Assembly: GCF_036607905.1 (NCBI RefSeq)
Contig: NZ_CP144555.1
Span: forward strand, 1,426,001 to 1,490,000
Direction: 5' to 3'
Source of the DNA: Streptomyces sp. SCSIO 75703
GTDB taxonomy: Bacteria > Actinomycetota > Actinomycetes > Streptomycetales > Streptomycetaceae
Length of the DNA: 64,000 nucleotides
Shown: piece by piece, positions 41,601 to 51,168 of the stretch
How positions within the stretch are numbered: position 1 is the stretch's first letter
How the letters are laid out: every line of letters begins with the position of its first letter
Notes under the pieces: model-generated
The model's input: only the letters and a program-made list of their open reading frames with translations
Told to the model about the DNA's origin: nothing
Databases searched by the model: none
Translations under genes and position numbers: made by a program

Positions 41601-44600
41601 GGCGTCGGGATCGCTTCCGGCGACCTGACGGCCGCGCTGGTCGTAGTCGTAGGTCCAGATGTTGCCGGACTGGTCGGTGACCTTCTTGAGCTGATCCGAC
41701 GGCGTGTACGCGTACCGGGTCGAGACGTAGTCGTCGGCGGTTCCGAACGGCCGTGGCGCGTCGCTCTTGTACTGGCGCAGCTCCACCGTCCGGTCCCGTA
41801 CGTCCGTGATGGTGGTCGTGGGTGTCTGTCCGTTCGGGGGGTCGACGTGGACGCGATCACCGCCGTAGGTGTAGGTGGTGCGGTTCTCCTCGACTCCGCC
41901 GACCTTGAAGATGGTGGCGGTGGTGCGTCCCGCCCCGTCGTACTCGGTCACCGTCTGGGCGTCGATGTCCACGGGGTCGGGCTGGAACAAGCTGGTGCCC
42001 GGGGCGCCGCTCACGTAATAGGTGTCGTTGACCTTCACGACACGGCTGGAGCCGTCGTAGTGGGTGTCGGCGATGAGCCGGCCGCCGCCCGGACCTTGAG
42101 TCTGAAGCTGACGCGTCCTCAGGAGGCCGTCGAAAAGGCGGTATTCACTGCCGTAGGTGCTGCCGCTCTTCTCAATTTTCTCGGTGCGGACGTAGGTCGG
42201 CGCGTCCTTGCGGATCGCGTACGTGTAGCGGATGGACGGGGTGAGGTCGGCGGACTTGGGCCGGTCGGGCATCCACACGGCGGTGAGACGGCCCAGGCCG
42301 TCGTACGCGAAGTCGGAGCGCTTGCCGTTCATGTCGGTCTCGGCGACCGGCTGCCCCCACTGAGGGGCGTACTCGGTGGCGGTCTCCCAGCCGAGCGGGT
42401 TGGTGTCCACCTTCTTCGTGGCGAGACCGTACGTGTCGGTGTATGTGGTGCGCGTGGTCTCCCCGGCGGCGTCCGTGACCGTCAGCGGGCGGCCGTAATC
42501 GTCGTAGGTGGCGCGGGAGACCGTCTGGTGGGTGGCGGTGGTGCCGTCGTGGGTGGCCAGGCGCTTGACGGTGGTCGGGTCGCCCTTGGTGGGGGCCGCG
42601 CCGACGGTCGTGGTGCCGTCGTAGAGGGTGATGTCGTCGGAGATGACGTCCTTGGACCGGTCGGGCGTGGTGGCGCAGTCCACGGCGAGTCGCTCGACCC
42701 TGGCGACGAGCCCGTAGATGTGGCGGTCCGGGTTGTCCGCGTACTGGGTGGTGGTGCACTGGTTGTCGTTCACGGCGGTCTCGCCGTAGTCGGCGGTTCG
42801 CACCAGCCGACCGGTCGTCGCGTCGAAGGTGTGGGACGCCGCGGACTGACGCCACCCGCCGGAGGCGAGTGCCTCGTAGGTGTCGGTGCGGAGGCCGCGC
42901 ACGTAGCGGGCTGTGCGGGTGCCCCAGTCCTCGACGTCGGTGGCGGTGACCTTGGTCCAAGGGGTGCTGACGGACTTCGCGGTCACGCTGTCACCGTTGT
43001 AGGTGAGCGTTTCGAGTGCGAAGCCGGACTTCCAGTCGTCGTCGGTGTGTGACGTCCCCGTGGAGTCGGTCACCGTCGAGGTCCGGGTCCCGCCACTGGC
43101 GGTGGCGTCTCCGTCCAGGCCCTGGAAGTACAGGTGCTCGGTGCGGGTGTTCGATGGGTGGTTGGTGCCGTCGGAGGTCTGGACGCGGACGCGCTGGTAG
43201 CCGCGCCAGTCGCTCCACGTCAGGTACTCGGACTTGGTCAGACCGTCCGGCTTGGCCTTCCGCCAGCCCGCGTCACCGAGGTAGGTGTACGAAGTGACCT
43301 GGTCGGGGCCACCCCCGATGAGATCCGTCTCCTTCACGGAGGAGACGACATACTTGTGGAACCAGTCGGTGATGGGGTCCTTCTCACCCGGGGGGTTCCA
43401 TTTGACCGGGTAGCAGCGGACCTTCGACCCGCCCGGCGCCGGCAGGCTGGTCCCGTTGCACTGTGTGCTCGCGTAGTCGACGGTGAGCACGCCGCCGGAC
43501 TCGTTCTCCACAGCAGTGAGCCGGAACCGGATGAAGGGCTGGATGTTGTCACCGGCCTTGTCGACCCGGTTCGCGAGTTGCAGCCCGTGCAGCTTCACGG
43601 TCGGGACGGAGACCGCGGTGCCGGTCAGGCCCCTGTGGTCGATCCGGCTGAGCCACAGGGACTTGGAACCGTCCCCGTTGTCGGTGAAGAGGTGGCCCAG
43701 GGACCAGGAGTCGACGTCCGTGTAGGCGGAGGCGCCGGTACGGATCTGGGTGGTGATCTTGTCGAGTTGCTTACGCGTCCAGAAGGTGGGCGAGTTCTGG
43801 CCGGGGCACTTGCTGTTCGCCTTGCAGTTGCGGTCCCACGGCACGTCGGGCCAGTCCGCGGCGGTGGCATCGGTGAGGTCGGCGGCCTCGCAGTCGGTGA
43901 GGTCGCCGATGCACCGTTCGGAGGTGCTGAAGGTGACCCGTGCCGCGGGCTTGGAGCCGTAGACGGAACCGGACCGCTGACCGTAGTCGATGCGCTTGAG
44001 GTAGCCGCCGCGAATGTACGGCTTGCCGTTCTCCGCCGTCTTCAGACCCTGGGTGTAGTGGTTGGTCTCGGTGCCGTAGAAGTACGAGACCTGGTTGCCG
44101 TGCCGGTCGACGATCGCGTCCAGGTTCCAGCGCCATGCCTGGTCGCAGTAGGCGTCGGCGAAGACGGCCTTGTGACACGGCTCGCCGGGATCGTCCCCGT
44201 AGACCGGGACGGTCCAGGCCGAGTTGGTCGTCTCGTCACCGCTGGACCAGCCGGAGAGGCGGTTGAGGCCGAAGAAGAACTGGGTGCCGTCGGTGTCGGT
44301 GATCTTCCAGTACTCGCCGTCGGCATCGCCGTTGTTCGCCCCGGTGAGCCGCTCGACCTTCGAGTAGTCGTCGGAGGCGATATGCCACTTGCCGGTGGTG
44401 TCGTCCTTGATCAGGTCTCCGGACGCGCCACCGGCGATGGAGAGCGTGGCGTTGTCGGTGCCCCAGCACTGGTCACCGTTGGTCTTGTCGTGGCCGTCGT
44501 CCGCGCAGGGCTTGTAGCGGCGTTCGATGAAGCCCGGCTCGTAGGAGAAGCCCTGGCCGATCCACGATCCCTGGTTGTTCGTCGCCGACGTCTGCCCGTC

Positions 44601-45482
44601 GATCGACTGCGAGTTGTAGCTCAGCGCCACCTCGGGGACGAGTCCTCCCGGCACCGGTGGCGCGCTGATCGGATAGGACCAGTTGAACGCGCCGGACGCG
44701 TTGGACACGCTCCACTGCGCGGAGGGGGCCAGTCCCGTGGCCGCGTAACTGCCCTGTGCGCCGGAGTCCCCGGCCGTCGCCGCGAGGACGGTCGGCTGCG
44801 CGGCGGTGCCGTCGGCGTCCGACGAGCCCGCCGTCACTCCGACGGTGGCCGTGAGGGTGCGGTCCTGGGTGTCGTTGACGTACCGCAGAGGGGTCGGCTC
44901 GACGCACCCTTTCTTCTCGGGGCTGGTCAGCACGCAGGCCGGGTACTGCACCAGCCGCAGTCGGGACGCGTAGTCACCGCCGTAGGCCGAGGCGAACTTC
45001 GCGTAGTCCAAGGTCACTTGGACGGTGCCGGACGTCTCGTCCCGGCCGTCCGCGCGGGTCACGGTCAGCAGGATGCCGTCGAGTCCGGCCCGCGTCACCG
45101 TGGTGCGGCCGGGGAAGGCCACGTCGACCGCCGCCGGACTGGTCTCGCCCGCCTTGGAGACGTGGACCGGGAGTGTGCCGGCTCGCACCGCCTTCTTGCC
45201 CAGCGTCACTCTGGCACGGTCCTCGGCGGGCCAGGCGGAGGCTTCCGCCTCGGTGACCGCAGCCTTCGCTGCGGCGTCCTCCTTCTGATAGCGGCTTGCC
45301 TTGAGGTCCTTCCCGCGCACCGGGCGGTCGAAGTCGGTCTGCGTGGGCAGCCGGTCGAGCCCCGCGGCTCGCGCGTCCGCCGGGGACGGCGCGATCTGTG
45401 GCAGCAGGGACACGGCGAGGGCCAGGCCCAGGACGGCGGCAACACGTCTCACGGCTCCGGACGGCCGGGGTGTCGAGCGCAT
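38619..45482 (-). CDS. Secreted RHS/YD-repeat polymorphic toxin with HINT and YwqJ-like deaminase domains
   Basis: A 2,287-aa secreted protein. Residues 1-~38 are a signal peptide (VLGLALAVSLLPQIAPSPADA). Residues ~250-1800 form the RHS/YD shell with many YDxxGR-type repeats (YDYDQRGRQVAG, YDDLDRRVSVTDARGN), closing at RFISIDPVMNLANPQ near residue 1815. Residues ~2020-2170 are a HINT autocleavage domain (CNSFTPETRVLMADGT to LVHNC). The last ~118 residues are a deaminase-like toxin with the zinc-site motifs HGGCAEVHCL and PCGRCGRLL. ATG 45482 is preferred: GGAG precedes it and the signal peptide starts there. It likely attacks nucleotides or nucleic acid in competitors. The SUKH gene downstream is its antidote. 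Confidence 0.9.
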   Translation of the reverse strand: MRSTPRPSGAVRRVAAVLGLALAVSLLPQIAPSPADARAAGLDRLPTQTDFDRPVRGKDLKASRYQKEDAAAKAAVTEAEASAWPAEDRARVTLGKKAVRAGTLPVHVSKAGETSPAAVDVAFPGRTTVTRAGLDGILLTVTRADGRDETSGTVQVTLDYAKFASAYGGDYASRLRLVQYPACVLTSPEKKGCVEPTPLRYVNDTQDRTLTATVGVTAGSSDADGTAAQPTVLAATAGDSGAQGSYAATGLAPSAQWSVSNASGAFNWSYPISAPPVPGGLVPEVALSYNSQSIDGQTSATNNQGSWIGQGFSYEPGFIERRYKPCADDGHDKTNGDQCWGTDNATLSIAGGASGDLIKDDTTGKWHIASDDYSKVERLTGANNGDADGEYWKITDTDGTQFFFGLNRLSGWSSGDETTNSAWTVPVYGDDPGEPCHKAVFADAYCDQAWRWNLDAIVDRHGNQVSYFYGTETNHYTQGLKTAENGKPYIRGGYLKRIDYGQRSGSVYGSKPAARVTFSTSERCIGDLTDCEAADLTDATAADWPDVPWDRNCKANSKCPGQNSPTFWTRKQLDKITTQIRTGASAYTDVDSWSLGHLFTDNGDGSKSLWLSRIDHRGLTGTAVSVPTVKLHGLQLANRVDKAGDNIQPFIRFRLTAVENESGGVLTVDYASTQCNGTSLPAPGGSKVRCYPVKWNPPGEKDPITDWFHKYVVSSVKETDLIGGGPDQVTSYTYLGDAGWRKAKPDGLTKSEYLTWSDWRGYQRVRVQTSDGTNHPSNTRTEHLYFQGLDGDATASGGTRTSTVTDSTGTSHTDDDWKSGFALETLTYNGDSVTAKSVSTPWTKVTATDVEDWGTRTARYVRGLRTDTYEALASGGWRQSAASHTFDATTGRLVRTADYGETAVNDNQCTTTQYADNPDRHIYGLVARVERLAVDCATTPDRSKDVISDDITLYDGTTTVGAAPTKGDPTTVKRLATHDGTTATHQTVSRATYDDYGRPLTVTDAAGETTRTTYTDTYGLATKKVDTNPLGWETATEYAPQWGQPVAETDMNGKRSDFAYDGLGRLTAVWMPDRPKSADLTPSIRYTYAIRKDAPTYVRTEKIEKSGSTYGSEYRLFDGLLRTRQLQTQGPGGGRLIADTHYDGSSRVVKVNDTYYVSGAPGTSLFQPDPVDIDAQTVTEYDGAGRTTATIFKVGGVEENRTTYTYGGDRVHVDPPNGQTPTTTITDVRDRTVELRQYKSDAPRPFGTADDYVSTRYAYTPSDQLKKVTDQSGNIWTYDYDQRGRQVAGSDPDAGRTTFTYDDLDRRVSVTDARGNTTTTTHDVIGRPTGTWQGPAETGTPLSAMRYDAVAKGELYGEYTYRDGAVYSSVLYPSLDKMYQPEAVRYTVSKAAEPELGGTYEFTIGYNLDGTILAQGLPAAGGLPGESVSFQYDALQRPIAMGTSLNGTGKYVNDAVYSPTSDLEGLELWTGRSADRRTWLDFRYERGTHRLVRQSVRVEGAASPALDATYGYDDGGNVRSIADRPAGGPNDVQCLTYDALGRMTEAWTAAGTPDGASGTGTRDAACTPAPSTAGFGGVSPYWNTYTYDATGNRTGLTRHGIGSTPTSTAAYTYGEGGAGPHQLAKTVTRTEAAGTAPAVTSQDTYTYDRAGNTSSRVLNGDTQSLTWDKQGALTEVKEADGSSTGYVYDAAGTRLIRETPQEKVRYLPGLELRLNKASKTVEATRYYSFGGQTIAQRTTGGVTYLASDHQGTAQLAIAASDGSTQRRRMDSFGVVRDQGTAGTSSWVNDKGFVGGTNDESTGLVHLGAREYDPSSGRFISIDPVMNLANPQHINGYTYGNNNPATHADPSGMCPFIDCPTRPCALCENTTPGQKPGPPKLSANALAAGWTLEKALANDSVAAVKKRQKQEVQAQADAAKRRVQSAAKEIAKIVSDELGITAALDCFTTGALGSCAETAFNIITSFIGGVVGKLITKYGIKWRWDKAAALAKRLYALGEKLVDAANDWWSHSRLARKLGRGCNSFTPETRVLMADGTTKAIKDVDIGDEVLATDPETGETAPQTVTSEIKGSGVKHLVRVTVDADGDTPGKTASVTATDGHPFWVEELGEWIDATDLKPGQWLKTSAGTYVEVTAIQRWTTLSTTVHNLTVGNFHTYYVLAGQTPVLVHNCNLSGYADSIRNEPGVKFASEYTSPSGAKYYGRNKHGQQAEGPLADALERTGHHGGCAEVHCLIQAQAAEGPEAIRGGTMRTVRTRNNSMPTSNTDGHGEPAHPCGRCGRLLEDLGIN

Positions 45483-45572
45483 GTCAGCTCCAGGAGAGGG
45501 AAGGCGGACGTACCGCGAGGGCTGAAGGCCGGCGCGGGGCGTCCGGGGGATCACCGGACGCCCCGATGGGCG

Positions 45573-48500
45573 TCAGGACGCCATGTCCGACTCCTCAAGG
45601 CCGGAGCCCGCGGGCAACTGGCTCACCTGGGCGACGACGCCGGTGTCCAGGTCCCCGGCGAAGACCCGGATCTCGTCCAGGGCTCCGGCGAAGTGGGCGC
45701 CTGCCGTGGCACCGCCCAGAGTGCGTCCGACCTGGAGAGACGAGGTGGTGAAGTCCCAGGTGTTGTCCCAGGAGGCGGTGGCCGCGAGCGCGCCGTTCAC
45801 GTACAGCCGGACGTCGCCGAACACCGCCGAGTAGACTAGGGCCAGATGGTCGCCCTTGCCCTCGCTGCTCGGGAGTGCCGCACCGGCCACCGTCGTCGTG
45901 GAGGTGACCGACGCTCCGTCCTCGGATGTGGTGACCACGGCCCAGCGCCCGGCCGACGCCAGGTACTTGACCGTCACGGCGCTGCCGCCGGTTCCCGACA
46001 GGGAGAACACCGTCTGGTCCCGCGTCGGCACGGCGGCGGCGAGCCTCGCCCGAGCCGTGAGCGTGAAGCTGTCCTCCGCGGCCAGGAGGCCGGGACCCCG
46101 GGCGGCATGGGCTCCGAGGCCGTCGAGTTGCAGGTGTCCGTCGCCCCAGAGCGGTTCGGCCGGCAGCGAGCACCCGAAGTCCAGATCGGGGTCGCAGGAG
46201 TCGTCGGGCACGTAGACCGCCGCGCCGCCGCCGAGTGTCAGGCCCGTGCCGCCCTGCGCGTCCGGGGAGACCCCATCGGTGACGCTGTCGACCTCCCAGT
46301 AGGCCAGTTGCCGTGCGGGAACCCCGCCCAGGCCGAGCCCTTCGGCCTCGGTGATCACGCGGTCGTGGATCTTGACGTCCGCGACACCGCCCCTGAGGTG
46401 GTCGGTGTAGCCGTCCGGCGCGATCCTCCGGCCGATCTGCACGGCACCGTCCGCGGTCCAGACCGTGTGCCGGGGCTGGACGGCGCTTTCGATCAGGTCG
46501 CCGTTGACGAACAGGGCCATCCGGCCCGTGACGCCGTCGTAGACCCCGATGAGGTGGGTCCAGCCTCCGGGCACGGCTCTCCCGCCGGACACCTTCCAGG
46601 AGCCCATGGTCAGCATGTCGGAGACGGGGATGGAGAAGGTCCACGACTCGGTGTCGGCCTCATAGCCGAGGTCGAAGCCGGGTTGTGCGACGCCGTCCTG
46701 GCTGACGACCGTGATGTCGTCGTCCGGCTTCTCGGTGAGGTGGACCCATGCGCTCGCCGAGAAGGTGGAGCCGGTGTCCACGGCGGGCTCCCCCGCGTCC
46801 AGGTAGCCGCCGTCCGTACCGTCGAGCGTCACGGCCCTGTCCGTGCCGCCCAGGGGCCCTGCCTGCCCGAAGGTCGCCCCCGGCCCGGGGACCGCGGCCG
46901 GTGAGCCGCTCGTGCCCGCCGCCTCGGAAGAGCCCGGAGCGTCGCCGAGGCTCCAGCCCGCGACGGGGGCGCGTCCACGGCCGACGTTGAACGTGTACGT
47001 CGTCGGCGTCTTCTGGGCGTTGCCGGCCCCGTCCACCGCCAGGACGTCCACGAACATCGGGCCCTGGTCCGGAGGCATCCACGACGTGCTCGCCGGGCCG
47101 CCCGGCGTGGCGGTGTTCACGGACTTCCAGCTCTCGCCCTTGAACCGGTACTTGTAGGAGGCCACGTCCGCCGAGGGCGAGTCGAAGGTGAAGGTGCCGT
47201 AGTCGCCGACGCCGGCGTGCCACTCCTCGTCGTCCGGGTAGCGGTCGGAGGTGACGACCGGCGCCTTGGGTACGGTCGAGTCGTAGATGAACTCGCAGCG
47301 CGTGGCGTCGCCGTCGAGGCTCCATTTGCCGTAGGACGTGCCGTCATGGCCGCGTACGGACCAGCCGATGACCGTGTTCTGCGGGAGGGCGAATCCGGGT
47401 TCACCGTCGCCGGCCAGGTCCGAACCCACGGTGTAGGTGAAGGTGGCCACCCCTGTCTGGACGCTCCACGTACTGTCCACGGTGCTCTTGGCCGCTGTCG
47501 TGGCGTAGTGCTGGTGGAGCGTTCCGCCGGCTGTCCACCACACCGAGAACTGGGCCTTCAGGCGTTCCGAGTTGCCGCCGGTGTCACCGTGGTCGTAGTC
47601 CCTGATCACCGCGGTGAGCTTCGGTGCCTCGGAGACGTAGTGATCCGTGGCTCGCCCGTACTCGCAACTCCCGCCCGGCGCCATCTTCAGGTCGGTCATG
47701 AGCGGTTGCGCCGGCGGGCGGTTGTAGGTGACCTCCAACTGCGCGTTCCCGCAGAAGCGCTTCCAGAAGGAGTAGTCCTGCTCGTTCCCCGCGGCGAGAC
47801 GGAACGTCGTGGTGTCCCAGCCGCTGTCCGCCGCCCTCTGCACCGTGCTCTTGACGTTGAAGCGTACGTTCTGGTTCGTGCCGGTGCAGGAGCCCGCGGG
47901 ATTCGTGGGTGAGCGGGTGGTGATGGTCTCCTTCAGGGAGGGCTGATTGGCCCAGTTGGTCGCGGAGTTGATGGCTGCGGCGCCGCCGGAGTTGACCCGT
48001 CCCAGTACCACGGAACGGGGAGTGTCGTTGTAGGCGTGCACCATGGTCACGGCGAACTCCGCCGCGATGATGTCCTTGTCTTCGAAGGCGCCCGTCGGGA
48101 TGGCGAAAAGCTGGCGCTTCACGTCGTTGCTCGACGAGCACCGGGCCGAGACGTTGGCGGGGCAGCGTCCGACACCCTCGTCGGCGCCGAACTTCCAGAA
48201 CTCCGCGGACGAGTGGTAGGACGGCACCATCGTCCATCCGGACCGTCCGGCCGTCTTCACGACCGGGTCGATGTACACCGGGAAGACCGTCTCGCTGCCC
48301 GTCAGCAGGCTCGTGTCGGGCCGCAGGGTCATCATGCCTTCGGCCACCTCGACGGCCACATCCGCCACCTGGGCACCGTCCGGCGGGGTGGAGCCGGCGC
48401 CGGCGGACTCAGCGGCGGTCACACCCTGTGTCCGTGCTGCGCCGGCACCGGACTCCGACCCGGTGTGACTGGAGTCCCACATGAGGGGCTCGGGGGCTTC

Positions 48501-49235
48501 GAAGACGACGCCGGAGCCGGATGCGTCCCGTGCCTCGACCGTTCCGGTCTCGGTCTCCGTCAGCTCCAGGTTCCGGGTGCGCACGGGCAGTTCCAGACGC
48601 GTCAGGTCCGGGTTGGCGCCCGCCGCCGCGTCCTTGACCACCAGTATGTGCGAGAACCCCTCGGCATCCGCGGTCAGGCGCAGGTCCACCCCCGGCATGA
48701 CCTCGGCGAAGGTGGCGGTCGACCCCTCGATGTGGGGCTGGGGCAACGCGCTCGGCCAGGACAGGGACAGCTCCCGGCCGTCCTTCTCGATCCTGGCGAA
48801 GGCCTGTTCGCCGCCGCCGGAGAACGACATGGCGGTCACGGCGGCCTTGGGCGACCATGTCCCGTCGGGGCGGCGTTCCAGCGTGGTGTCGATGTCCCGC
48901 CAGACACCTTCCTTGCGGGTCCGTACCGGCTGCACGGACTCCGTCTGGGTGAAGGTGCCGTCCGCGTTGGCCACCGTCGTACCGCGCTCGGTGCGCAGTT
49001 CGGTGACCTCGACGCTCTCGCCGCCGGCCGCGGCGGCCTTGAGGGCCGACTCCTCTCCGGACATCCGCGGCACACCGGTTCGTTCCGCTGCGGTGACGGG
49101 GCTCGGCTGCCCGGCGCCGACGGGCACCACACCGAGGCCGGTGGCCACGACCGCGGACATGATCCCCACGGCCAGGACCCGGCGGACCCGGCTCCGTCCA
49201 CCGTTGCCCCGTATGGACGTGCTCCTCATGTTCAC
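45573..49235 (-). CDS. Secreted LamG-domain (concanavalin A-like) protein
   Basis: A 1,220-aa secreted protein. A basic N-terminus and VLAVGIMSAVVATGLGVVPVGA form the signal peptide. The N-terminal region (~45-500) resembles the large DNRLRE-like/carbohydrate-associated region that precedes RHS toxins in actinobacteria, and a fibronectin-like part (YDSTVPKAPVVTSDRYPDD) follows. Two LamG domains occupy ~790-965 and ~1015-1215 (GYLDAGEPAVDTGSTFSASA; LYVNGALAATASWDNTWDF). LamG domains bind glycans or proteins, so it may attach the toxin complex to a surface. GTG 49235 overlaps the FG-GAP stop; ATG 49229 is an alternative. The toxin gene follows after 90 bases. Confidence 0.85.
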   Translation of the reverse strand: MNMRSTSIRGNGGRSRVRRVLAVGIMSAVVATGLGVVPVGAGQPSPVTAAERTGVPRMSGEESALKAAAAGGESVEVTELRTERGTTVANADGTFTQTESVQPVRTRKEGVWRDIDTTLERRPDGTWSPKAAVTAMSFSGGGEQAFARIEKDGRELSLSWPSALPQPHIEGSTATFAEVMPGVDLRLTADAEGFSHILVVKDAAAGANPDLTRLELPVRTRNLELTETETGTVEARDASGSGVVFEAPEPLMWDSSHTGSESGAGAARTQGVTAAESAGAGSTPPDGAQVADVAVEVAEGMMTLRPDTSLLTGSETVFPVYIDPVVKTAGRSGWTMVPSYHSSAEFWKFGADEGVGRCPANVSARCSSSNDVKRQLFAIPTGAFEDKDIIAAEFAVTMVHAYNDTPRSVVLGRVNSGGAAAINSATNWANQPSLKETITTRSPTNPAGSCTGTNQNVRFNVKSTVQRAADSGWDTTTFRLAAGNEQDYSFWKRFCGNAQLEVTYNRPPAQPLMTDLKMAPGGSCEYGRATDHYVSEAPKLTAVIRDYDHGDTGGNSERLKAQFSVWWTAGGTLHQHYATTAAKSTVDSTWSVQTGVATFTYTVGSDLAGDGEPGFALPQNTVIGWSVRGHDGTSYGKWSLDGDATRCEFIYDSTVPKAPVVTSDRYPDDEEWHAGVGDYGTFTFDSPSADVASYKYRFKGESWKSVNTATPGGPASTSWMPPDQGPMFVDVLAVDGAGNAQKTPTTYTFNVGRGRAPVAGWSLGDAPGSSEAAGTSGSPAAVPGPGATFGQAGPLGGTDRAVTLDGTDGGYLDAGEPAVDTGSTFSASAWVHLTEKPDDDITVVSQDGVAQPGFDLGYEADTESWTFSIPVSDMLTMGSWKVSGGRAVPGGWTHLIGVYDGVTGRMALFVNGDLIESAVQPRHTVWTADGAVQIGRRIAPDGYTDHLRGGVADVKIHDRVITEAEGLGLGGVPARQLAYWEVDSVTDGVSPDAQGGTGLTLGGGAAVYVPDDSCDPDLDFGCSLPAEPLWGDGHLQLDGLGAHAARGPGLLAAEDSFTLTARARLAAAVPTRDQTVFSLSGTGGSAVTVKYLASAGRWAVVTTSEDGASVTSTTTVAGAALPSSEGKGDHLALVYSAVFGDVRLYVNGALAATASWDNTWDFTTSSLQVGRTLGGATAGAHFAGALDEIRVFAGDLDTGVVAQVSQLPAGSGLEESDMAS

Positions 49236-50830
49236 CCCACCACGCCGAAGGAGACACCGGCGTCGGGGAGACCTCCCGCACCGGGCCGGTACACGGTCGC
49301 CGCGCCCGATCCGGAGTCCACGGCGGCCCAGGAGACGGAGTACAGCGCGCCCTTCGCGGTGGCCGGTTCCTTGCTGTACGGCACGCCCACGTGAAGGTCG
49401 GTGCCGTCGGACCGCAGGCTCACTCCGAGGTAGTCCCGGGCCGTCGCCACGCCGGGCAGCAGGCCGCCGGAAGGTTGGCGGAACAGCACCTTGTCCGAGG
49501 TGCCGACCGAGGCGTCCAGCGGCCTGAAGACCTGCACGACGCCGGCGTCTTTGGCCTCGGCGACGTCCCTCCCCGGGATGCCGACGGCGAGGCGGACCGT
49601 CGCCGTTCCGGTGACCACGGACGTGTCGGTGTTCGCGATCGTCACCCGTTGCCCGAAGAAGTCTCCCGTCGTCGCTTGCCCCTCCACACCGGCGAGGGAG
49701 GCGTCGATGGTCGTCACGGTCGCGACGCTGCCCGACGGCTGCACGCGCAGCACGTGGACCAGTCCGGCGCTTGCCACATCACCGATCGCCTCACCCGGGG
49801 CACCGATCGCCAGCAAGGCGTCCGAGGTGTGGTTCTGGTCCGCGGGCCGGTAGGGGGCCATGCTCACCGAGGCGCCGAGTTGGTCGCCCGCCTCCGCGAC
49901 GCCGGGCAGGCCGTCCCCGACTCCGGCCTGGTCCAGGCCGGCCAGTGGCGTCGGGCAGCCGTTCTGCAGGGTGTGGCCGAACACCGTCACCATGCCGGCG
50001 AACGCCTCCGGCCCGATGGCCTCGCCGGGGCTGCCGACTGCGAGGAAGCGGTCCGTGCCGGCGAGCGACGTACCCATCCGGTCGTGGGCCTCCACGACTC
50101 CCGGCACGTTCGGGCTGTCCTGGTGGAACCCGCACACGGTGGAACCCTGCACGTACTCCACTGCTCCCGCCTCCGGCCGGAGGGCGTTGCCGGACGTCAG
50201 TGCCTCACCGGGCACACCGATGGCGAGCCACGGCTGCCCCGAGACCGTGCGTCCAGCCGCCAGCGAGTATCCGAACAGGTCGTGGGCTTCCGTCAGCGCC
50301 CCGCGATTCAACGCGTGCTGCGTCCAGTTGTCGATGGGAGCGCCCTGCCCCAGACCGGACGGCGACCCGTGATAGACGAAGACCGCACCGGCATCGAGCT
50401 GGTTCACGCCGTCGACGGCCACGTCTTCGTACGGCACCCCCACGACGAGGTCCGAGCACGCGTCACCATCCGCGTCGTACACCGCCCAGGAGAACCCGAA
50501 CTGGTCCCCGCGCTCCGGGACTGCGTTGTCACCGGGGAGCGCCTGTGACAGCTCCACGGTGCCCTTGCCTCCGCCGTAGACGACGCGGACCAGTCCGGCG
50601 CGTTCGACTCCGTCCACCGATGCCTCGGGGTCGGCGACCACGAGGTCGGACAGACCGTCCCCGTTGAAGTCGGAGTCGGTGCCCGGACACGCCGCCGCTG
50701 CCGCCCTCACATGAGAGGGCCCGGCATGAGCGCTGCCCGGCACGGCAGCCGAGGCCACCACCAGCCCCAGGAGAGCACCGAACACCCCGACTTTTCCGCG
50801 CACTTCCCACCCCACGCCCGTCAAGTTCAC
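49232..50830 (-). CDS. Secreted FG-GAP repeat (integrin-alpha-like) protein
   Basis: A 532-aa secreted protein. GVFGALLGLVVASAAVPGSAHA is a signal peptide. Several FG-GAP repeats follow, forming a seven-bladed propeller: for example DFNGDGLSDLVVADPEA and DADGDACSDLVVGVPYED, with Ca-binding DxDGD loops, then GDQLGASVSM and GVPGEAL-type blades. Such propellers bind ligands and accompany secreted toxins. The start is uncertain: GTG 50830, or GTG 50803 just before the signal peptide. It is the first gene of the toxin operon and overlaps the LamG gene. Confidence 0.85.
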   Translation of the reverse strand: MNLTGVGWEVRGKVGVFGALLGLVVASAAVPGSAHAGPSHVRAAAAACPGTDSDFNGDGLSDLVVADPEASVDGVERAGLVRVVYGGGKGTVELSQALPGDNAVPERGDQFGFSWAVYDADGDACSDLVVGVPYEDVAVDGVNQLDAGAVFVYHGSPSGLGQGAPIDNWTQHALNRGALTEAHDLFGYSLAAGRTVSGQPWLAIGVPGEALTSGNALRPEAGAVEYVQGSTVCGFHQDSPNVPGVVEAHDRMGTSLAGTDRFLAVGSPGEAIGPEAFAGMVTVFGHTLQNGCPTPLAGLDQAGVGDGLPGVAEAGDQLGASVSMAPYRPADQNHTSDALLAIGAPGEAIGDVASAGLVHVLRVQPSGSVATVTTIDASLAGVEGQATTGDFFGQRVTIANTDTSVVTGTATVRLAVGIPGRDVAEAKDAGVVQVFRPLDASVGTSDKVLFRQPSGGLLPGVATARDYLGVSLRSDGTDLHVGVPYSKEPATAKGALYSVSWAAVDSGSGAATVYRPGAGGLPDAGVSFGVVG

Positions 50831-50878
50831 GGAATTTCCGCAACCGTCACTCCATGATCAAAGATCGTGGCTCGCCGG

Positions 50879-50907
50879 AGCGTATTGATCACTCAGGCGG
50901 CAGACAA
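50879..50907 (-). promoter_or_regulatory. Promoter of the secreted toxin operon
   Basis: On the minus strand TTGTCT (50907-50902) and TACGCT (50884-50879) are separated by 17 bp, a good match to the vegetative actinobacterial promoter. Transcription would start ~42 bases before GTG 50830. The gap 50831-51168 shows no other clear element. Confidence 0.55.
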
Positions 50908-51168
50908 GATCATTTTCGGCCGCCCCCATCGAGGCCAAGCAGGCAACTCATGTGGCTGCGGACGGCTGCCTACGTCACCAGGGGGGCTCCCCGCCGGAAG
51001 GCTCGCCATGCACTGCGCCGGTTGGCTGAGGTGTCTTGATCGTCGGATGGGTCGGCGCCTAGAGTCACCCGGTGAGTCGGGGAACTCCCGTCGGGGGCCG
51101 GGGTGTTGCGCCGGGCCCGGTACCGGGCGGCGGCGAGTGGGTCCAGCGGAGATTACGGGGTTGACGTC

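Noticed and set aside
43134..45839. A 901-aa open frame on the plus strand opposite the RHS gene
   Set aside because: It is an antisense shadow caused by high-GC codon use. It has no domain features, while the minus strand encodes a clear RHS protein.
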